44,691 bases of DNA from positions 1 to 44,691 of the forward strand of contig JBDTDV010000060.1 in assembly GCA_039922875.1 (NCBI GenBank). Reading direction: 5' to 3'. The position numbers and the translations under genes were made by a program. Every line of letters begins with the position of its first letter. Positions within the stretch are counted from its first letter, which is position 1. The notes beneath the pieces were generated by a model, which worked only from the letters and a program-made list of their open reading frames with translations, did no database searches and was not told the origin of the DNA. This document shows positions 16,002-25,442 of the stretch, one piece after another. The stretch is from JBDTDV01 sp039922875. Its GTDB lineage: Bacteria; Actinomycetota; Actinomycetes; Actinomycetales; Microbacteriaceae.

Positions 16002-17231
16002 ATGGTCGCAAAGCCGCATAATGTCCTGGGCGAGGAAACTCGCCCCCGGTTCTTTCGGGTGGGCGGGCCTGTGCCCGATTCACTCGACGCTTCGGCGGAC
16101 CGCGCAACGGTGCGGGTATGGGCGCGGTCCCTGGCCGGGATGCAGAAAGAGGTCTTGGTCAGACCGGCTCCGGATGCGCCGCTGTGGCGGCTCGTCAGCG
16201 ATGAGGGTCCCTACCTGGACGGGTACGACGAGGGCCCCTTCCCGCTGGCGCACATGACGACCGGTCTCGTGGCGGCGTACACCGATGAGCTGCTCACCCT
16301 GGCGCGCGGACGTGGCATCGAGCTGCTGGACCTCACGGTCACACTGCACAGCTACTACACGATGGAGGGTTCTGCGCTTCGCGGCACCATGGTGGGCGGG
16401 GCACTCCCGCCCGTGCTCGAGGTCGAGGCCGAGACAACGCTCGACGAGGACGCCCTGGCGACTCTGGTGGCGGATGCAGTGCGGGCCGCGCCCGTCAATG
16501 GATTGCTGCGTGCACCGCTGGAGAGCCTGTTCACGCTGACCACGAACGGCGCGGAACTGAGCCCCGATCGGGTGGCTCGACTCGCGGACTCGGTCCCGAC
16601 GGACCCGGGTGCCCTGTTCGAGAAGCTCGAAGTAGCCGAGGTTCCGTCTGAGCCCCTGGTCACCATGCTGGTTCCTGCCGACAAGGTCGAGGGTGACGGC
16701 GGGGTGAGTTCAAGCTTCGCCGAGACTCAGAGCCGTACCTTGCATGTCTGGGGGGAGTGCCGGATCCGCGAAGACGGGACCAAGGAGATCGTACAGCGCC
16801 TGCTCAACCCGAAGGGCTCGTCGTTCCGCTTCCTCTCCGATGAGTTGCCGGCCAATGGCGGCAAGGGGCTGGCTCCCGATGCCGCCAGCTACGTCGCTGC
16901 GGGTATCGCATTCTGCTTTATGACCCAGATCGGCCGGTACGCGCGGATCACCCACAAGGACCTCGCGGATTACCGGTTGGTTCAGGACCTGCGCATATCG
17001 CGTGGATCCTCAGCCGACGGCGCCAACGGTCACGGGTCAGCCGAGCCGGTCGAGACACACCTATTCCTGGAGACCAGCGAGGGTGAGGACTTCGCGCGTC
17101 AGGTTCTCGACATGAGTGAGCAGACCTGCTTCCTGCATGCGCTGCTACGCACGCCGCTCGAGCCGCAGGTTCGGGTTGTGGCACGCTCCACGGCCGCGAA
17201 CGCGAATAGTCTGGCAGCTGATCCGAGATAG
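16002..17231 (+). CDS. OsmC-family protein, long two-domain form
   Basis: The 409-residue protein is about three times the length of an ordinary OsmC. The N-terminal half reads like an OsmC fold (GPFPLAHMTTGLVAAYTDEL) without the usual cysteines. The C-terminal half has the paired cysteines in GIAFCFMTQIGRYA and QTCFLHALLRTPLEP, the thiol-peroxidase-like site. It therefore looks like a tandem duplication with one redox-active half. OsmC/Ohr proteins reduce organic hydroperoxides; the substrate here is unknown. The start ATG follows AAGGAG by 6 bases. It lies downstream of merR in the same direction, though an independent promoter is possible. Confidence 0.78.
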   Translation: MVAKPHNVLGEETRPRFFRVGGPVPDSLDASADRATVRVWARSLAGMQKEVLVRPAPDAPLWRLVSDEGPYLDGYDEGPFPLAHMTTGLVAAYTDELLTLARGRGIELLDLTVTLHSYYTMEGSALRGTMVGGALPPVLEVEAETTLDEDALATLVADAVRAAPVNGLLRAPLESLFTLTTNGAELSPDRVARLADSVPTDPGALFEKLEVAEVPSEPLVTMLVPADKVEGDGGVSSSFAETQSRTLHVWGECRIREDGTKEIVQRLLNPKGSSFRFLSDELPANGGKGLAPDAASYVAAGIAFCFMTQIGRYARITHKDLADYRLVQDLRISRGSSADGANGHGSAEPVETHLFLETSEGEDFARQVLDMSEQTCFLHALLRTPLEPQVRVVARSTAANANSLAADPR

Positions 17232-17381
17232 CGGGTCACGGCGCGGGTGTACTCGTGTGGCGTTGCCAAAGACCACGCGTGCGGATAGCTTGTTAGTCGT
17301 GTCAAACGGCCTGCACGTCAGTTGGCCGCTCTTCCGAATCGGGATCGGCGCACCCTTTGCCGGTCGGGTTGCACGCGCCTC

Positions 17382-18560
17382 ATGAGCATCCTGCGTTCCG
17401 AGCGCGCCTCCGCCACCCTGCTGCTGGTCGCGGCGGTCTGCGGTCTTGTCGCAGCCAACTCGGTGATCGGCCCGGCCGTACTCAGGCTTCAGGGCACTCA
17501 CCTGGCGATCCCGGGCACGACCTTGAATTTGTCGGTCGAGCATTGGATCAGCGACGGGCTGCTCGCAATCTTCTTTTTCGTGGTCGCCGTCGAGCTCAAG
17601 CACGAACTGACCGCCGGCGAGTTGAACAGTCTCCCCAAAGCGATCCGACCGGCAATCGCGGCCGTCGGCGGGGTAATCGTGCCAATTCTGATCTACCTCG
17701 CGTTCACCGCTGGCTCGGGCTACGCGAAAGGATGGCCGATCCCGACCGCCACCGACATCGCCTTCGCGCTGGGAGTGCTCGCCGTCTTCGGCAAGGGGAT
17801 ACCTGCACGGTTGCGGATCTTCCTGCTCGCTCTGGCGATCCTCGACGATGTCATCGCGATCATCATCATCGCGGTCTTTTTCACCGCGGCTCCCAACCTG
17901 TTGATGCTGGGTGTCGCGGTGCTCGCCGTGGTTGCCTTCGCGGTTCTCGGTCGACTTCTCGGGACACGGTCGCGCGTGTTGGTGGCGATCCTGATGGGTG
18001 TGCTCGCGGTGGCGATCTGGTACGTCGTGTACCTTTCCGGGGTGCACGCAACCATCGCCGGGGTCGCTCTTGGCCTGGCGATGCCGCACAGGCCCGCCCT
18101 GCGAACGCGTCACATCCTTGAACCTTTCTCCAACGGCGTCGTCTTGCCGCTGTTCGCATTCTCGGCGGCATTAGTGGCCATTCCGCAGGTTCCGATCACC
18201 GAACTCGCCGCACCATTCTGGGGGATCCTGGTCGCGCTCCCGGTCGGGAAGCTCATCGGCATCGTTCTCGGCGGCTGGTTGTCCACCGTTCTTGGCCCCA
18301 AGGACGCCCACCCTCATCTGAGCTTCTCCAGCCTCCTGACGGCAGGTGCCCTTGGCGGGATCGGTTTCACGGTTTCGTTGCTGATGAACCAACTTGCCTT
18401 TGCCGGCTCTCCGGAGGTCGTCGCAGAGGGCACTCTTGCCGTGCTGCTGGGCTCCACCATCTCGATCGTGCTCTCGGGCATCCTGGTCTCCCGCGAGGCT
18501 GCGCACTACCGCAGGCTGAGACGGCTCCGCATCGCGGCCAGGCAACCGCGCCAGTCATGA
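17382..18560 (+). CDS. nhaA: Na+/H+ antiporter NhaA
   Basis: The protein of about 392 residues is a multi-pass antiporter. It has ATDIAFALGVLAVFG, the ion-binding aspartate pair in LAILDDVIAI (equivalent to E. coli Asp163-Asp164), SGVHATIAGVALG and GGIGFTVSLLMN. It should exchange Na+ for protons across the membrane for pH and salt balance. The ATG at 17382 is preferred because the residues from MSILRSERASATLLL match the usual start before helix I; a TTG at 17322 would add 20 residues. Neither has a strong ribosome binding site. Confidence 0.93.
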   Translation: MSILRSERASATLLLVAAVCGLVAANSVIGPAVLRLQGTHLAIPGTTLNLSVEHWISDGLLAIFFFVVAVELKHELTAGELNSLPKAIRPAIAAVGGVIVPILIYLAFTAGSGYAKGWPIPTATDIAFALGVLAVFGKGIPARLRIFLLALAILDDVIAIIIIAVFFTAAPNLLMLGVAVLAVVAFAVLGRLLGTRSRVLVAILMGVLAVAIWYVVYLSGVHATIAGVALGLAMPHRPALRTRHILEPFSNGVVLPLFAFSAALVAIPQVPITELAAPFWGILVALPVGKLIGIVLGGWLSTVLGPKDAHPHLSFSSLLTAGALGGIGFTVSLLMNQLAFAGSPEVVAEGTLAVLLGSTISIVLSGILVSREAAHYRRLRRLRIAARQPRQS

Positions 18561-18637
18561 GCGAGATGTCATCGGGTGAGAGTTGAGCCAGGGCCAAGGG
18601 GTCCTGCGGGCGCGCTCTGGGTGATACGGTCGATGAA

Positions 18638-20089
18638 GTGGCCACCCCTCTGAGCCCGGCAGGCGAGTACACACCGCACCCCGAGAGATGGCGCGTGCTC
18701 AGTGTGCTCATCGCGGCGCTGTTTATGTCGCTGATCAGCGTGAGCATCGTCAATGTGGCGTTGCCCTCCATCCAGTCGGCCCTGCACGCGACTCAGTCGG
18801 AGCTGCAATGGGTTCTCGCCGGCTACGCGCTCACCTTCGGCGTCGGCCTCGTCAGCGCCGGCCGCGCCGGAGACGTATTCGGTCGCGGGCCCCTGTTCAT
18901 CGCCGGCATTGCGCTGTTCACGATCTCTTCGGTGGTGTCGGGGCTTGCGCCGGACGCGTTGTCGCTGAACATCGCGCGCGCATTCCAGGGAATTGGATCA
19001 GGACTGCTGAGTCCGCAGGCGGTTGGAATGATCCAACAGTACTTTCGAGGTGCCGAGCGGGGGCGGGCATTCGGCATCTTCGGTGGCGCCGTCGGCGTCT
19101 CGGTGGCCATTGGACCGGTACTCGGCGGCCTCTTGATTCAAGCGGCCGGCGCGGCGCAGGGTTGGCGGTGGACTTTCTTCGTCAACGTCCCGGTCGGTAT
19201 CTTCGCGATCATCCTGGCCTGGCTGTGGATACCGAAACCGCTGCTGAACCGGAACCGTGTTGTCGATCCGGATGCCCCCGCACAGAGCCGGGACCTCGAC
19301 CCGGTAGGGGCCGTTTTGCTCGGTCTGGCCGTGCTCGCGGTGATGCTTCCGTTCGTGGAGGCGGAAGGTAACCCGGTGGTGTGGCTGTCGTTGCTCATCG
19401 GTTCCGGCCTCCTTCTGGTTTGGCTGTGGTGGGAGCGTCGGTACAAGGCTCGGGGCCGTAGCCCGATGGTCGACCTGGCGATATTTCGCACGCCCAGCTT
19501 CGCCAACGGTTCAGGATTGATCACGCTTTATTTCATGGGCGTCACGAGCGTGTGGGTTCTCGTGGCGCTCTATATGCAAGACGGACTCGGACACACTGCG
19601 CTGGAGTCGGGCCTGGTCGGCCTGCCCAGTTCTGTGCTGTCGATCTTCGCAGCGCTGTGGGGTGGCCGCAATGTCGTGCGACTGGGCCGCAAGATCGTGA
19701 TTGCCGGGATGTACAGCGCGATCCTGGGGCTGCTGCTGAGCATTCTGGTGGTGTGGTTGCACGCCGTAGCCGGGATCAGCGAATGGTGGCTCCTGGGCAG
19801 CCTCGCCTTCGTCGGTATTGCCCAGGGTGCGGTGATCAGCCCGAATCAGGCGCTTACTCTGGCCCAGGTTCCGCTCCGGTACGCGGGCAGCTCCGGTGGC
19901 ATCATGCAGACCGGTCAGCGCATCGGCGCCTCGGTTGGCATTGCCGTCATCACGGCGATCGCATTCGGTGTGCTCAGCGTCTCAGACTGGACGGTCGCGT
20001 TCGGGGCGGGGTTCGTCGCGATCATTGTCATCGTCGGGTTGGCCCTGCTCGTCGCGTACGCCGATCTGCGGCAGCGCAGCAGACGGTGA
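18638..20089 (+). CDS. MFS transporter, DHA2 drug-export type
   Basis: The 483-residue protein has about 14 membrane helices. The loop after helix 2 reads AGRAGDVFGRGPLF (MFS motif A), helix 5 carries the antiporter motif C region GVSVAIGPVLGGLL, and the first helix reads VSIVNVALPSIQ, all typical of DHA2 (EmrB/QacA) exporters. The substrate is unknown. The GTG start lies 7 bases after a TACGGT -10-like box (18625-18630), so the message is probably leaderless. Confidence 0.9.
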   Translation: MATPLSPAGEYTPHPERWRVLSVLIAALFMSLISVSIVNVALPSIQSALHATQSELQWVLAGYALTFGVGLVSAGRAGDVFGRGPLFIAGIALFTISSVVSGLAPDALSLNIARAFQGIGSGLLSPQAVGMIQQYFRGAERGRAFGIFGGAVGVSVAIGPVLGGLLIQAAGAAQGWRWTFFVNVPVGIFAIILAWLWIPKPLLNRNRVVDPDAPAQSRDLDPVGAVLLGLAVLAVMLPFVEAEGNPVVWLSLLIGSGLLLVWLWWERRYKARGRSPMVDLAIFRTPSFANGSGLITLYFMGVTSVWVLVALYMQDGLGHTALESGLVGLPSSVLSIFAALWGGRNVVRLGRKIVIAGMYSAILGLLLSILVVWLHAVAGISEWWLLGSLAFVGIAQGAVISPNQALTLAQVPLRYAGSSGGIMQTGQRIGASVGIAVITAIAFGVLSVSDWTVAFGAGFVAIIVIVGLALLVAYADLRQRSRR

Positions 20090-20109
20090 GGCTGCAATAG
20101 GCTCGGACC

Positions 20110-21045
20110 ATGGCAATGGGACGCGCGTTAGAAGGCCCGGTCGGCGTGGTCGGCGTCGGCTACATCGGACACCTTTTTGTTCAACAGTTCGCCCTCGCCG
20201 GCGTCGAGGTGCGCGCCTGGTCACCCGGAGCATCTGCCCGCACGCTCTTGGATCGGCTTCACGCGAGCCTGCTCGTACTAGTCGAAGTAGGCCTATTGGA
20301 ACCCTCCGTCATCGATGAGACCCTGGCCCGGGTGACGGTCCATCAAGACCTCGGCGCCGCGATTGCTCCCTGCGCGGCCGTGATGGAATCGATCGTGGAA
20401 GACGCCGCGGCCAAGACGGCGTGCTACCGGGACATCGAGGCCTCGGTCGCGCCTGACACGCTCGTGTGGAGCTCGACCTCCAACTTTCCGATGACCAAAC
20501 TGGCCCAAGGGATGAGCCATCCGGAGCGGGCCTTGGTCGTCCATCCGGTTCAAACCCAATTGATCCTCTTCGCGGAGGTGGTCGCGGGTCAGAAGACCGA
20601 AGAAAAGTTTATCGAGGCGACGATGCAATTCTGCTCCGCTATCGGCCTGAAAACGGTGCGACTGCGAAAGGAGATACCCGGCTTCTTATGGAATCGGGTC
20701 TGGTTCGCCATGCTGCGCGAGATGTTACATCTGGTCGACGTAGGATCGGTCGACCCGCTCGAACTGGATGCGATGGTGCAGTCGACGTTCCAGGCATTCA
20801 TTCCCGCGTTCGGCCCGCTGCAGATGACCGATCTGATCGGCCACGACACGTTGCGCGATATCTCCAATTCGTTGTATCCAGACCTTGCGACCGATCAGGT
20901 CGTCTCGCGCACGATCGAGCAGCACATCGCCGATGGCCACCTCGGTGCCAAGAGTGGGCGGGGCTTCTATGACGACAACGGTCAAAGACTTGCCGAACTC
21001 ACCAAGGAACTTTATCGGCTAGCCAGCCGGGCCACGACCGCCTGA
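20110..21045 (+). CDS. 3-hydroxyacyl-CoA dehydrogenase-like NAD-binding protein
   Basis: The 311-residue protein has an N-terminal Rossmann fold (GVVGVGYIGHLFVQQFALAG, 12-31), the catalytic-region histidine in HPERALVVHPVQ, and a C-terminal helical domain (NRVWFAMLREMLHLVDVGSV). This is the layout of 3-hydroxyacyl-CoA dehydrogenases and their relatives (lambda-crystallin, carnitine dehydrogenase). The conserved HPVQ replaces the usual HPxN/HFFNP, so the substrate may not be a CoA ester. A TAGGCT box (20098-20103) lies 6 bases before the ATG, which suggests a leaderless transcript. Confidence 0.82.
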   Translation: MAMGRALEGPVGVVGVGYIGHLFVQQFALAGVEVRAWSPGASARTLLDRLHASLLVLVEVGLLEPSVIDETLARVTVHQDLGAAIAPCAAVMESIVEDAAAKTACYRDIEASVAPDTLVWSSTSNFPMTKLAQGMSHPERALVVHPVQTQLILFAEVVAGQKTEEKFIEATMQFCSAIGLKTVRLRKEIPGFLWNRVWFAMLREMLHLVDVGSVDPLELDAMVQSTFQAFIPAFGPLQMTDLIGHDTLRDISNSLYPDLATDQVVSRTIEQHIADGHLGAKSGRGFYDDNGQRLAELTKELYRLASRATTA

Positions 21046-21057
21046 CCCAATGAGCGC

Positions 21058-21798
21058 TTAGATCCGCTCCGGGATCGAGGGCTGGTCCCGATAGTCGGCA
21101 GATACCAGGATCGGCATGTGGTCGGAATTGCCGCTCGGCAGCGTCTCGACGCTCCCGACGTTCAGCCCGATCGAGGTGACGAAGTCGAAGTGGCCTTTGA
21201 AAAACTTGTATCGGGTGTACGTCGTGTGGTCACTCAGCGAGAGGTCGTACCCACGCGCCTGCACCTTCTCCGTGAGATTCTTGGTGAAGAACGGGTAGTT
21301 GTAGTCGCCGACCATCAGAGTGGGTAGGCCGTCGCCCATGCCCCATAGCTCCCGGTGGGCGGCCCGGATCTGGTTGCGACGCAGGGAGTTGAGCGCGGTC
21401 AGCGGAGCGGCATGGAAGGATGCCGCGACGAAGCCTCTGCCGGTTTCATTGTCAATCAGGTGGGTGCCGATCAGTCGTTCGTTGGCCGGGCGCAGCACTC
21501 GATCGTGGATTGACTTCTTCAGTGCGAACGCCTTGGTCTCCATCGCGGTGAACCGATCCTTGCGATAGTAAACGGCCAGACCCAGCCGATTCCGCTTCGT
21601 GGAATCCGCCAGGTACAGGTCAGCCAGCTCACCCGGAAGCTCTGACGTGTCTGCCTCTTGCAGGCAAAGCACATCGAGGTCGAAACGGTCCGTCAAATCC
21701 GCGAGTTCCCCACTGGCGTGGTTCTTGCGGAGGTTGTAGCTGATGACTCGAATCAGGGTGATCTCTTTAGTCTGGGTGAACGGTATCTTAGATGGCAT
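21058..21798 (-). CDS. Endonuclease/exonuclease/phosphatase (EEP) family protein
   Basis: The protein of about 246 residues has the EEP catalytic pattern: ISYNLRKN (Asn), LCLQEAD (metal-binding Glu), VGDYN (Asp/Asn) and the terminal SDHMPI (Asp-His). Family members include DNase I-like nucleases, phosphatases and sphingomyelinases, so the substrate is open. I chose the ATG at 21798; a longer frame exists only from a TTG. A TAGAAT -10-like box (21828-21833, minus strand) lies about 30 bases upstream. It is convergent with the dehydrogenase-like gene. Confidence 0.83.
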   Translation of the reverse strand: MPSKIPFTQTKEITLIRVISYNLRKNHASGELADLTDRFDLDVLCLQEADTSELPGELADLYLADSTKRNRLGLAVYYRKDRFTAMETKAFALKKSIHDRVLRPANERLIGTHLIDNETGRGFVAASFHAAPLTALNSLRRNQIRAAHRELWGMGDGLPTLMVGDYNYPFFTKNLTEKVQARGYDLSLSDHTTYTRYKFFKGHFDFVTSIGLNVGSVETLPSGNSDHMPILVSADYRDQPSIPERI

Positions 21799-21894
21799 GC
21801 CGCCCGCGCAATGCGCAGTTAGTTCAGATTCTACTGCCGCCGGCAATCGACAGGCTGACAGAGTATGGGGCGCTATAGGGTACGAGTGCGGTAC

Positions 21895-23340
21895 TTAGTC
21901 TTCTTTCGAGTGCTTCTCCAGGAATGTGTATACCTCGGAGTCGTCCACTCCGGGGAAGGTGCCGGATGGCAGCGGCGACAGGATGTGCGCGTGCAGCCTG
22001 GCGCTCGGCCAGGCCCGGTCCGACCAACGCGCGGCAAGTTCCGGTTCTGGCCGGCGGCAGCACGACTCGTCCGGGCATCGGGATACCGCACGAATCGTGG
22101 TTTCGCGACCCCGGAACCATTTCGCCTGTGCGAAAGGAACTCCGACCGAGATCGAAAAGCCGCCGGCTGCGGTGGAACCGGTCTGGGTGGCGCACCAGTA
22201 CGTTCCTGCCGGAGTGTCGGTGTATTGGTACAGCTCGGTCGTTCGGTTGGTATGGGTGAACGCGCTGCGCGCGCTCCATTGCCTGCAGACCAGCTGCCCC
22301 TCGATTGCCCCGGTGACATCGCTGGGCAACGGCAGGCCGTCGTTCTCATAGCCTTTGTACAGGGCGCCGTCGTCGCCGACCCGAAGAAAGTGCAGCGTCA
22401 TGTCGAGGTAGATCGTGGCGAGGTTGGTCAGACGCAGCGCGGCTGCCTCATGGGTGACCCCGAAGGCGTCCCTGAAGTCTTCGACCGCGAGATCCCGATC
22501 TCGCTTGGCTTTCTGTAACAGGGTGACCGAGGCAGTGCGCGGCATCAGGCATGCGGCCGCGAAGTAGTTGATCTCCAATCTCTGCCGGAGAAAATCTGCA
22601 TAACTTTCTGGCGTCTCATGAGCGAGCACGCGATGAGCCATCGCCTGCAGCGCCATCGAGCGCAGCCCGTGGCCACCGGGAATCGACGCCGGGGGAAGGT
22701 AGACCCGGCCGTTCTCAAGGTCGGTGACCGAACGCGCCGAGTGCGGCAGGTCATCCACGTAGATCAGTCGTAGGCCGAGGTGCTCGGCCATCACACTGAC
22801 CTCACGATGGGTGAGCGCTCCGGTGCGGTGGCCTGAGGCGGCGACCTGCTCTTCGGCCAGCGCCTCGATCGGATCGATGTAGTTGTTCTGTGTCCGCATG
22901 TATTCGCGGAGCTCGGTGTTCGCGCGCCGCGCTTCCTCTGGCGTGGCGATAGCCTCTCGGGAGCGGCGGGCGAGTTCCTGATGGAGGCCGACGATCGCTT
23001 CCAAGGTCTGGCTGGTCGTGCCGCGGGTTGGCTTGATGATCGGGAGTCCCAAGCCCTGGTACAGCGTGCTGCGCTGCGCTTTGGCCAGTTCCAGCTCAAG
23101 TGCCGCCCGAGAATTTGGCGCGTCCTCCGCGAGCAGATCCGCGATTTGGATCTCCAGAGCGGCTGCCAGCGACTTCAATAGCGACACACGCGGCTCTCGC
23201 CGCCCGTTCTCGATGAGAGACAGCTGGCTGCTGGCCACCCCGACCTGGGAACCGAGTTGATCCAGGGTGAGGCCGCGCTGCCCGCGGAAGTGGCGGATGC
23301 GTTGGCCCAGAAGTTCAAGATCTCGTGTTTGTGTCGCCAT
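21895..23340 (-). CDS. RamB/PrpR-type XRE regulator (short-chain fatty acyl family)
   Basis: The 481-residue regulator has an N-terminal XRE helix-turn-helix (about 12-66), an ImmA/IrrE-like middle domain (about 160-300, but QAMAHRVLAH rather than a clear HExxH) and a C-terminal ScfR domain. Cysteines near the end (Cys422, Cys427, Cys428) resemble those proposed to hold an iron-sulfur cluster in mycobacterial PrpR. Relatives RamB and PrpR control acetate, glyoxylate and propionate metabolism. Its position divergent from pckG, 132 bases away, suggests control of gluconeogenesis; this is inferred from context. Confidence 0.88.
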   Translation of the reverse strand: MATQTRDLELLGQRIRHFRGQRGLTLDQLGSQVGVASSQLSLIENGRREPRVSLLKSLAAALEIQIADLLAEDAPNSRAALELELAKAQRSTLYQGLGLPIIKPTRGTTSQTLEAIVGLHQELARRSREAIATPEEARRANTELREYMRTQNNYIDPIEALAEEQVAASGHRTGALTHREVSVMAEHLGLRLIYVDDLPHSARSVTDLENGRVYLPPASIPGGHGLRSMALQAMAHRVLAHETPESYADFLRQRLEINYFAAACLMPRTASVTLLQKAKRDRDLAVEDFRDAFGVTHEAAALRLTNLATIYLDMTLHFLRVGDDGALYKGYENDGLPLPSDVTGAIEGQLVCRQWSARSAFTHTNRTTELYQYTDTPAGTYWCATQTGSTAAGGFSISVGVPFAQAKWFRGRETTIRAVSRCPDESCCRRPEPELAARWSDRAWPSARLHAHILSPLPSGTFPGVDDSEVYTFLEKHSKED

Positions 23341-23472
23341 CGTTTAACAATACCTAAAAAACACACAATATTAACACACAGTTTCCCTGCAAGCTCGGCT
23401 CATATTCACCCAGAATAGAAACAAGCGTAATGAACGCATCACAAATGCGGACTCGGGTGGGAAGGCTGATAA
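23341..23472. promoter_or_regulatory. ramB-like / pckG divergent control region with direct repeats
   Basis: The first half of this gap is strikingly AT-rich for this genome. AACACACA occurs twice, at 23360-23367 and 23373-23380, 13 bases apart, with ATATT between. A related TTTAACAA lies beside the regulator's start codon. These could be binding sites for the divergent regulator. GGAAGG precedes the pckG ATG by 8 bases. Confidence 0.45.
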
Positions 23473-25341
23473 ATGACAATCACGCAACACGGAACGGCAA
23501 ACAAGGCATCGGGGGCGAGCCGGGATGCGCAGCCCGCAACAAGGGGAACGACCGATCCGAAATTGCAGGCCTGGGTGGATGAGATCGCAGAACTGACTCA
23601 GCCCAATGAGGTTGTCTGGTGTGATGGGTCGATGCGCGAAGCCGATCAATTGACCAAGCAGCTTGTGGCGGAGGGTACCTTCATCCGGCTCAATCCGGAC
23701 TGGCGCCCGAACAGCTTTCTGGCGAGGTCCGACCCGCGCGATGTCGCCAGAGTCGAGGCGCAGACCTACATCTGTTCGACCAAGGAAGACGACGCGGGAC
23801 CGACCAACAATTGGTGCGAACCGGATGAGATGCGCGGCACGCTCAAGAACGTGTTCGCCGGGAGTATGCGCGGCAGGACGATGTACGTCGTGCCGTTTTC
23901 GATGGGGCCGGTTGGCGGCCCGATCTCCCAACTTGGAGTCGAGCTCACCGATTCCCGTTACGTCGTCGTGAACATGGGGATCATGACGAGAATGGGCCGA
24001 CCGGCACTGGACCAGATCGAGGCCGGTGAACCGTGGGTGGCCACCGTGCACAGCGTCGGCTACCCGCTGATCGACGACTCCGGAGTCGTTCGGCCGGATG
24101 TTGCCTGGCCGTGCAATGAGACGAAATACATCGTGCATTTTCCCGAGAGCCGCGAGGTGTTCTCCTACGGCTCCGGGTACGGCGGCAACGCGCTGCTCGG
24201 GAAGAAGTGCTTCGCGCTGCGGATCGCCTCGACGATGGCCCGCGATGAGGGCTGGCTGGCCGAGCACATGCTGATCATCAAGGTCACCTCGCCCGAGGGT
24301 AAGGCGTACCACCTCGCCGCCGCCTTCCCGTCGGCATGCGGGAAGACGAACATGTCGATGATGCAGCCGACCATCCCCGGCTGGAAGGTGGAGACGATCG
24401 GCGACGACATCGCCTGGCTCCGGCCAGGGCCCGACGGCAGGCTTCGTGCGATCAACCCGGAAGCCGGCTTCTTCGGGGTCGCACCGGGAACCGGAGTCTC
24501 GACCAACCAGACCGCGGTGGACACGATCTGGGGTAATACGATCTTCACCAACGTCGCGCTACGTGACGACGGCGACGTGTGGTGGGAAGGTCTCACCGAC
24601 ACGCCACCCGATCATCTGATCGACTGGAAGGGCAACGACTGGACTCCGCACTCGTCTGAGCCGGCCGCACATCCGAACTCCCGCTTCACCGTTTCGGCGG
24701 CGCAATGTCCCTCGATTGCCGACGACTGGGACTCACCGGATGGTGTGCCGATCGATGCGATTCTCTTCGGCGGCCGCAGGGCGACGAATGTTCCGCTGGT
24801 TGTCGAGGCCCGCGACTGGGGTCACGGCGTCTTCATGGGGGCGACCGTCTCGTCAGAGAAGACCGCGGCAGCCGAGGGGTTGGTTGGAGAGTTGCGCCGT
24901 GACCCGTTCGCGATGCTGCCCTTCTGCGGCTACAACATGGCCGACTACTGGGGACATTGGCTGAAGGTGGGTCGCACCCTCGGCATGAATGCACCGAAGA
25001 TCTACCAGGTGAACTGGTTCCGCAAGGACGCCGACGGTAAGTACCTGTGGCCAGGCTTCGGCGAGAACTCTCGCGTGGTCGAGTGGATCGTCCGGCGGGT
25101 GCAGGGCGCGGCCGGCGCTGCGAACACTCCGATCGGCCGGGTACCGGTTGCGGACGAACTCAATCTCGACGGGCTGGAGATCTCCTCCAGTCAGCTTGAG
25201 GAGCTGTTCCGGGTGCACCCGGAGTCTTGGCTTCAGGAGTGCGATCTGACCGAGGAATACTTCGCGCGATTCGGAAAGCGGGTTCCCGCCGCGCTGAACG
25301 CTGAACTGTCCTCGTTGCGGTACCAGCTGCGCCAGCAGTAA
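23473..25341 (+). CDS. pckG: Phosphoenolpyruvate carboxykinase (GTP)
   Basis: The 622-residue enzyme converts oxaloacetate plus GTP to phosphoenolpyruvate, GDP and CO2, the first committed step of gluconeogenesis. The phosphate-binding loop PSACGKTNMSMM contains the catalytic cysteine and lysine found only in the GTP class. ETIGDDIAWLRPGPDGRLRA holds the metal-binding aspartates, and GVAPGTG and FGGRR are further family motifs. Length fits bacterial PckG. The start follows GGAAGG. A perfect palindromic terminator follows 29 bases after the stop. Confidence 0.97.
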   Translation: MTITQHGTANKASGASRDAQPATRGTTDPKLQAWVDEIAELTQPNEVVWCDGSMREADQLTKQLVAEGTFIRLNPDWRPNSFLARSDPRDVARVEAQTYICSTKEDDAGPTNNWCEPDEMRGTLKNVFAGSMRGRTMYVVPFSMGPVGGPISQLGVELTDSRYVVVNMGIMTRMGRPALDQIEAGEPWVATVHSVGYPLIDDSGVVRPDVAWPCNETKYIVHFPESREVFSYGSGYGGNALLGKKCFALRIASTMARDEGWLAEHMLIIKVTSPEGKAYHLAAAFPSACGKTNMSMMQPTIPGWKVETIGDDIAWLRPGPDGRLRAINPEAGFFGVAPGTGVSTNQTAVDTIWGNTIFTNVALRDDGDVWWEGLTDTPPDHLIDWKGNDWTPHSSEPAAHPNSRFTVSAAQCPSIADDWDSPDGVPIDAILFGGRRATNVPLVVEARDWGHGVFMGATVSSEKTAAAEGLVGELRRDPFAMLPFCGYNMADYWGHWLKVGRTLGMNAPKIYQVNWFRKDADGKYLWPGFGENSRVVEWIVRRVQGAAGAANTPIGRVPVADELNLDGLEISSSQLEELFRVHPESWLQECDLTEEYFARFGKRVPAALNAELSSLRYQLRQQ

Positions 25342-25370
25342 CCAGCTGTCTCAGGATAACCGCTGCCGTA

Positions 25371-25410
25371 ACTGGCCCCGGACCGATCGGTCCGGGGCCA
25401 GTTTGTTGCT
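25371..25410. terminator. Perfect 16-bp palindromic terminator after pckG
   Basis: ACTGGCCCCGGACCGA and its exact complement form a gap-free palindrome at 25371-25402, followed by TTGTTGCT. The T-run is weak, but the GC-rich stem fits an intrinsic terminator. It lies between convergent genes and may serve both pckG and the MBL gene. Confidence 0.85.
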
Positions 25411-25442
25411 ATCGGGGTCTCTTTATCGCCAGAGGTCGAGTG

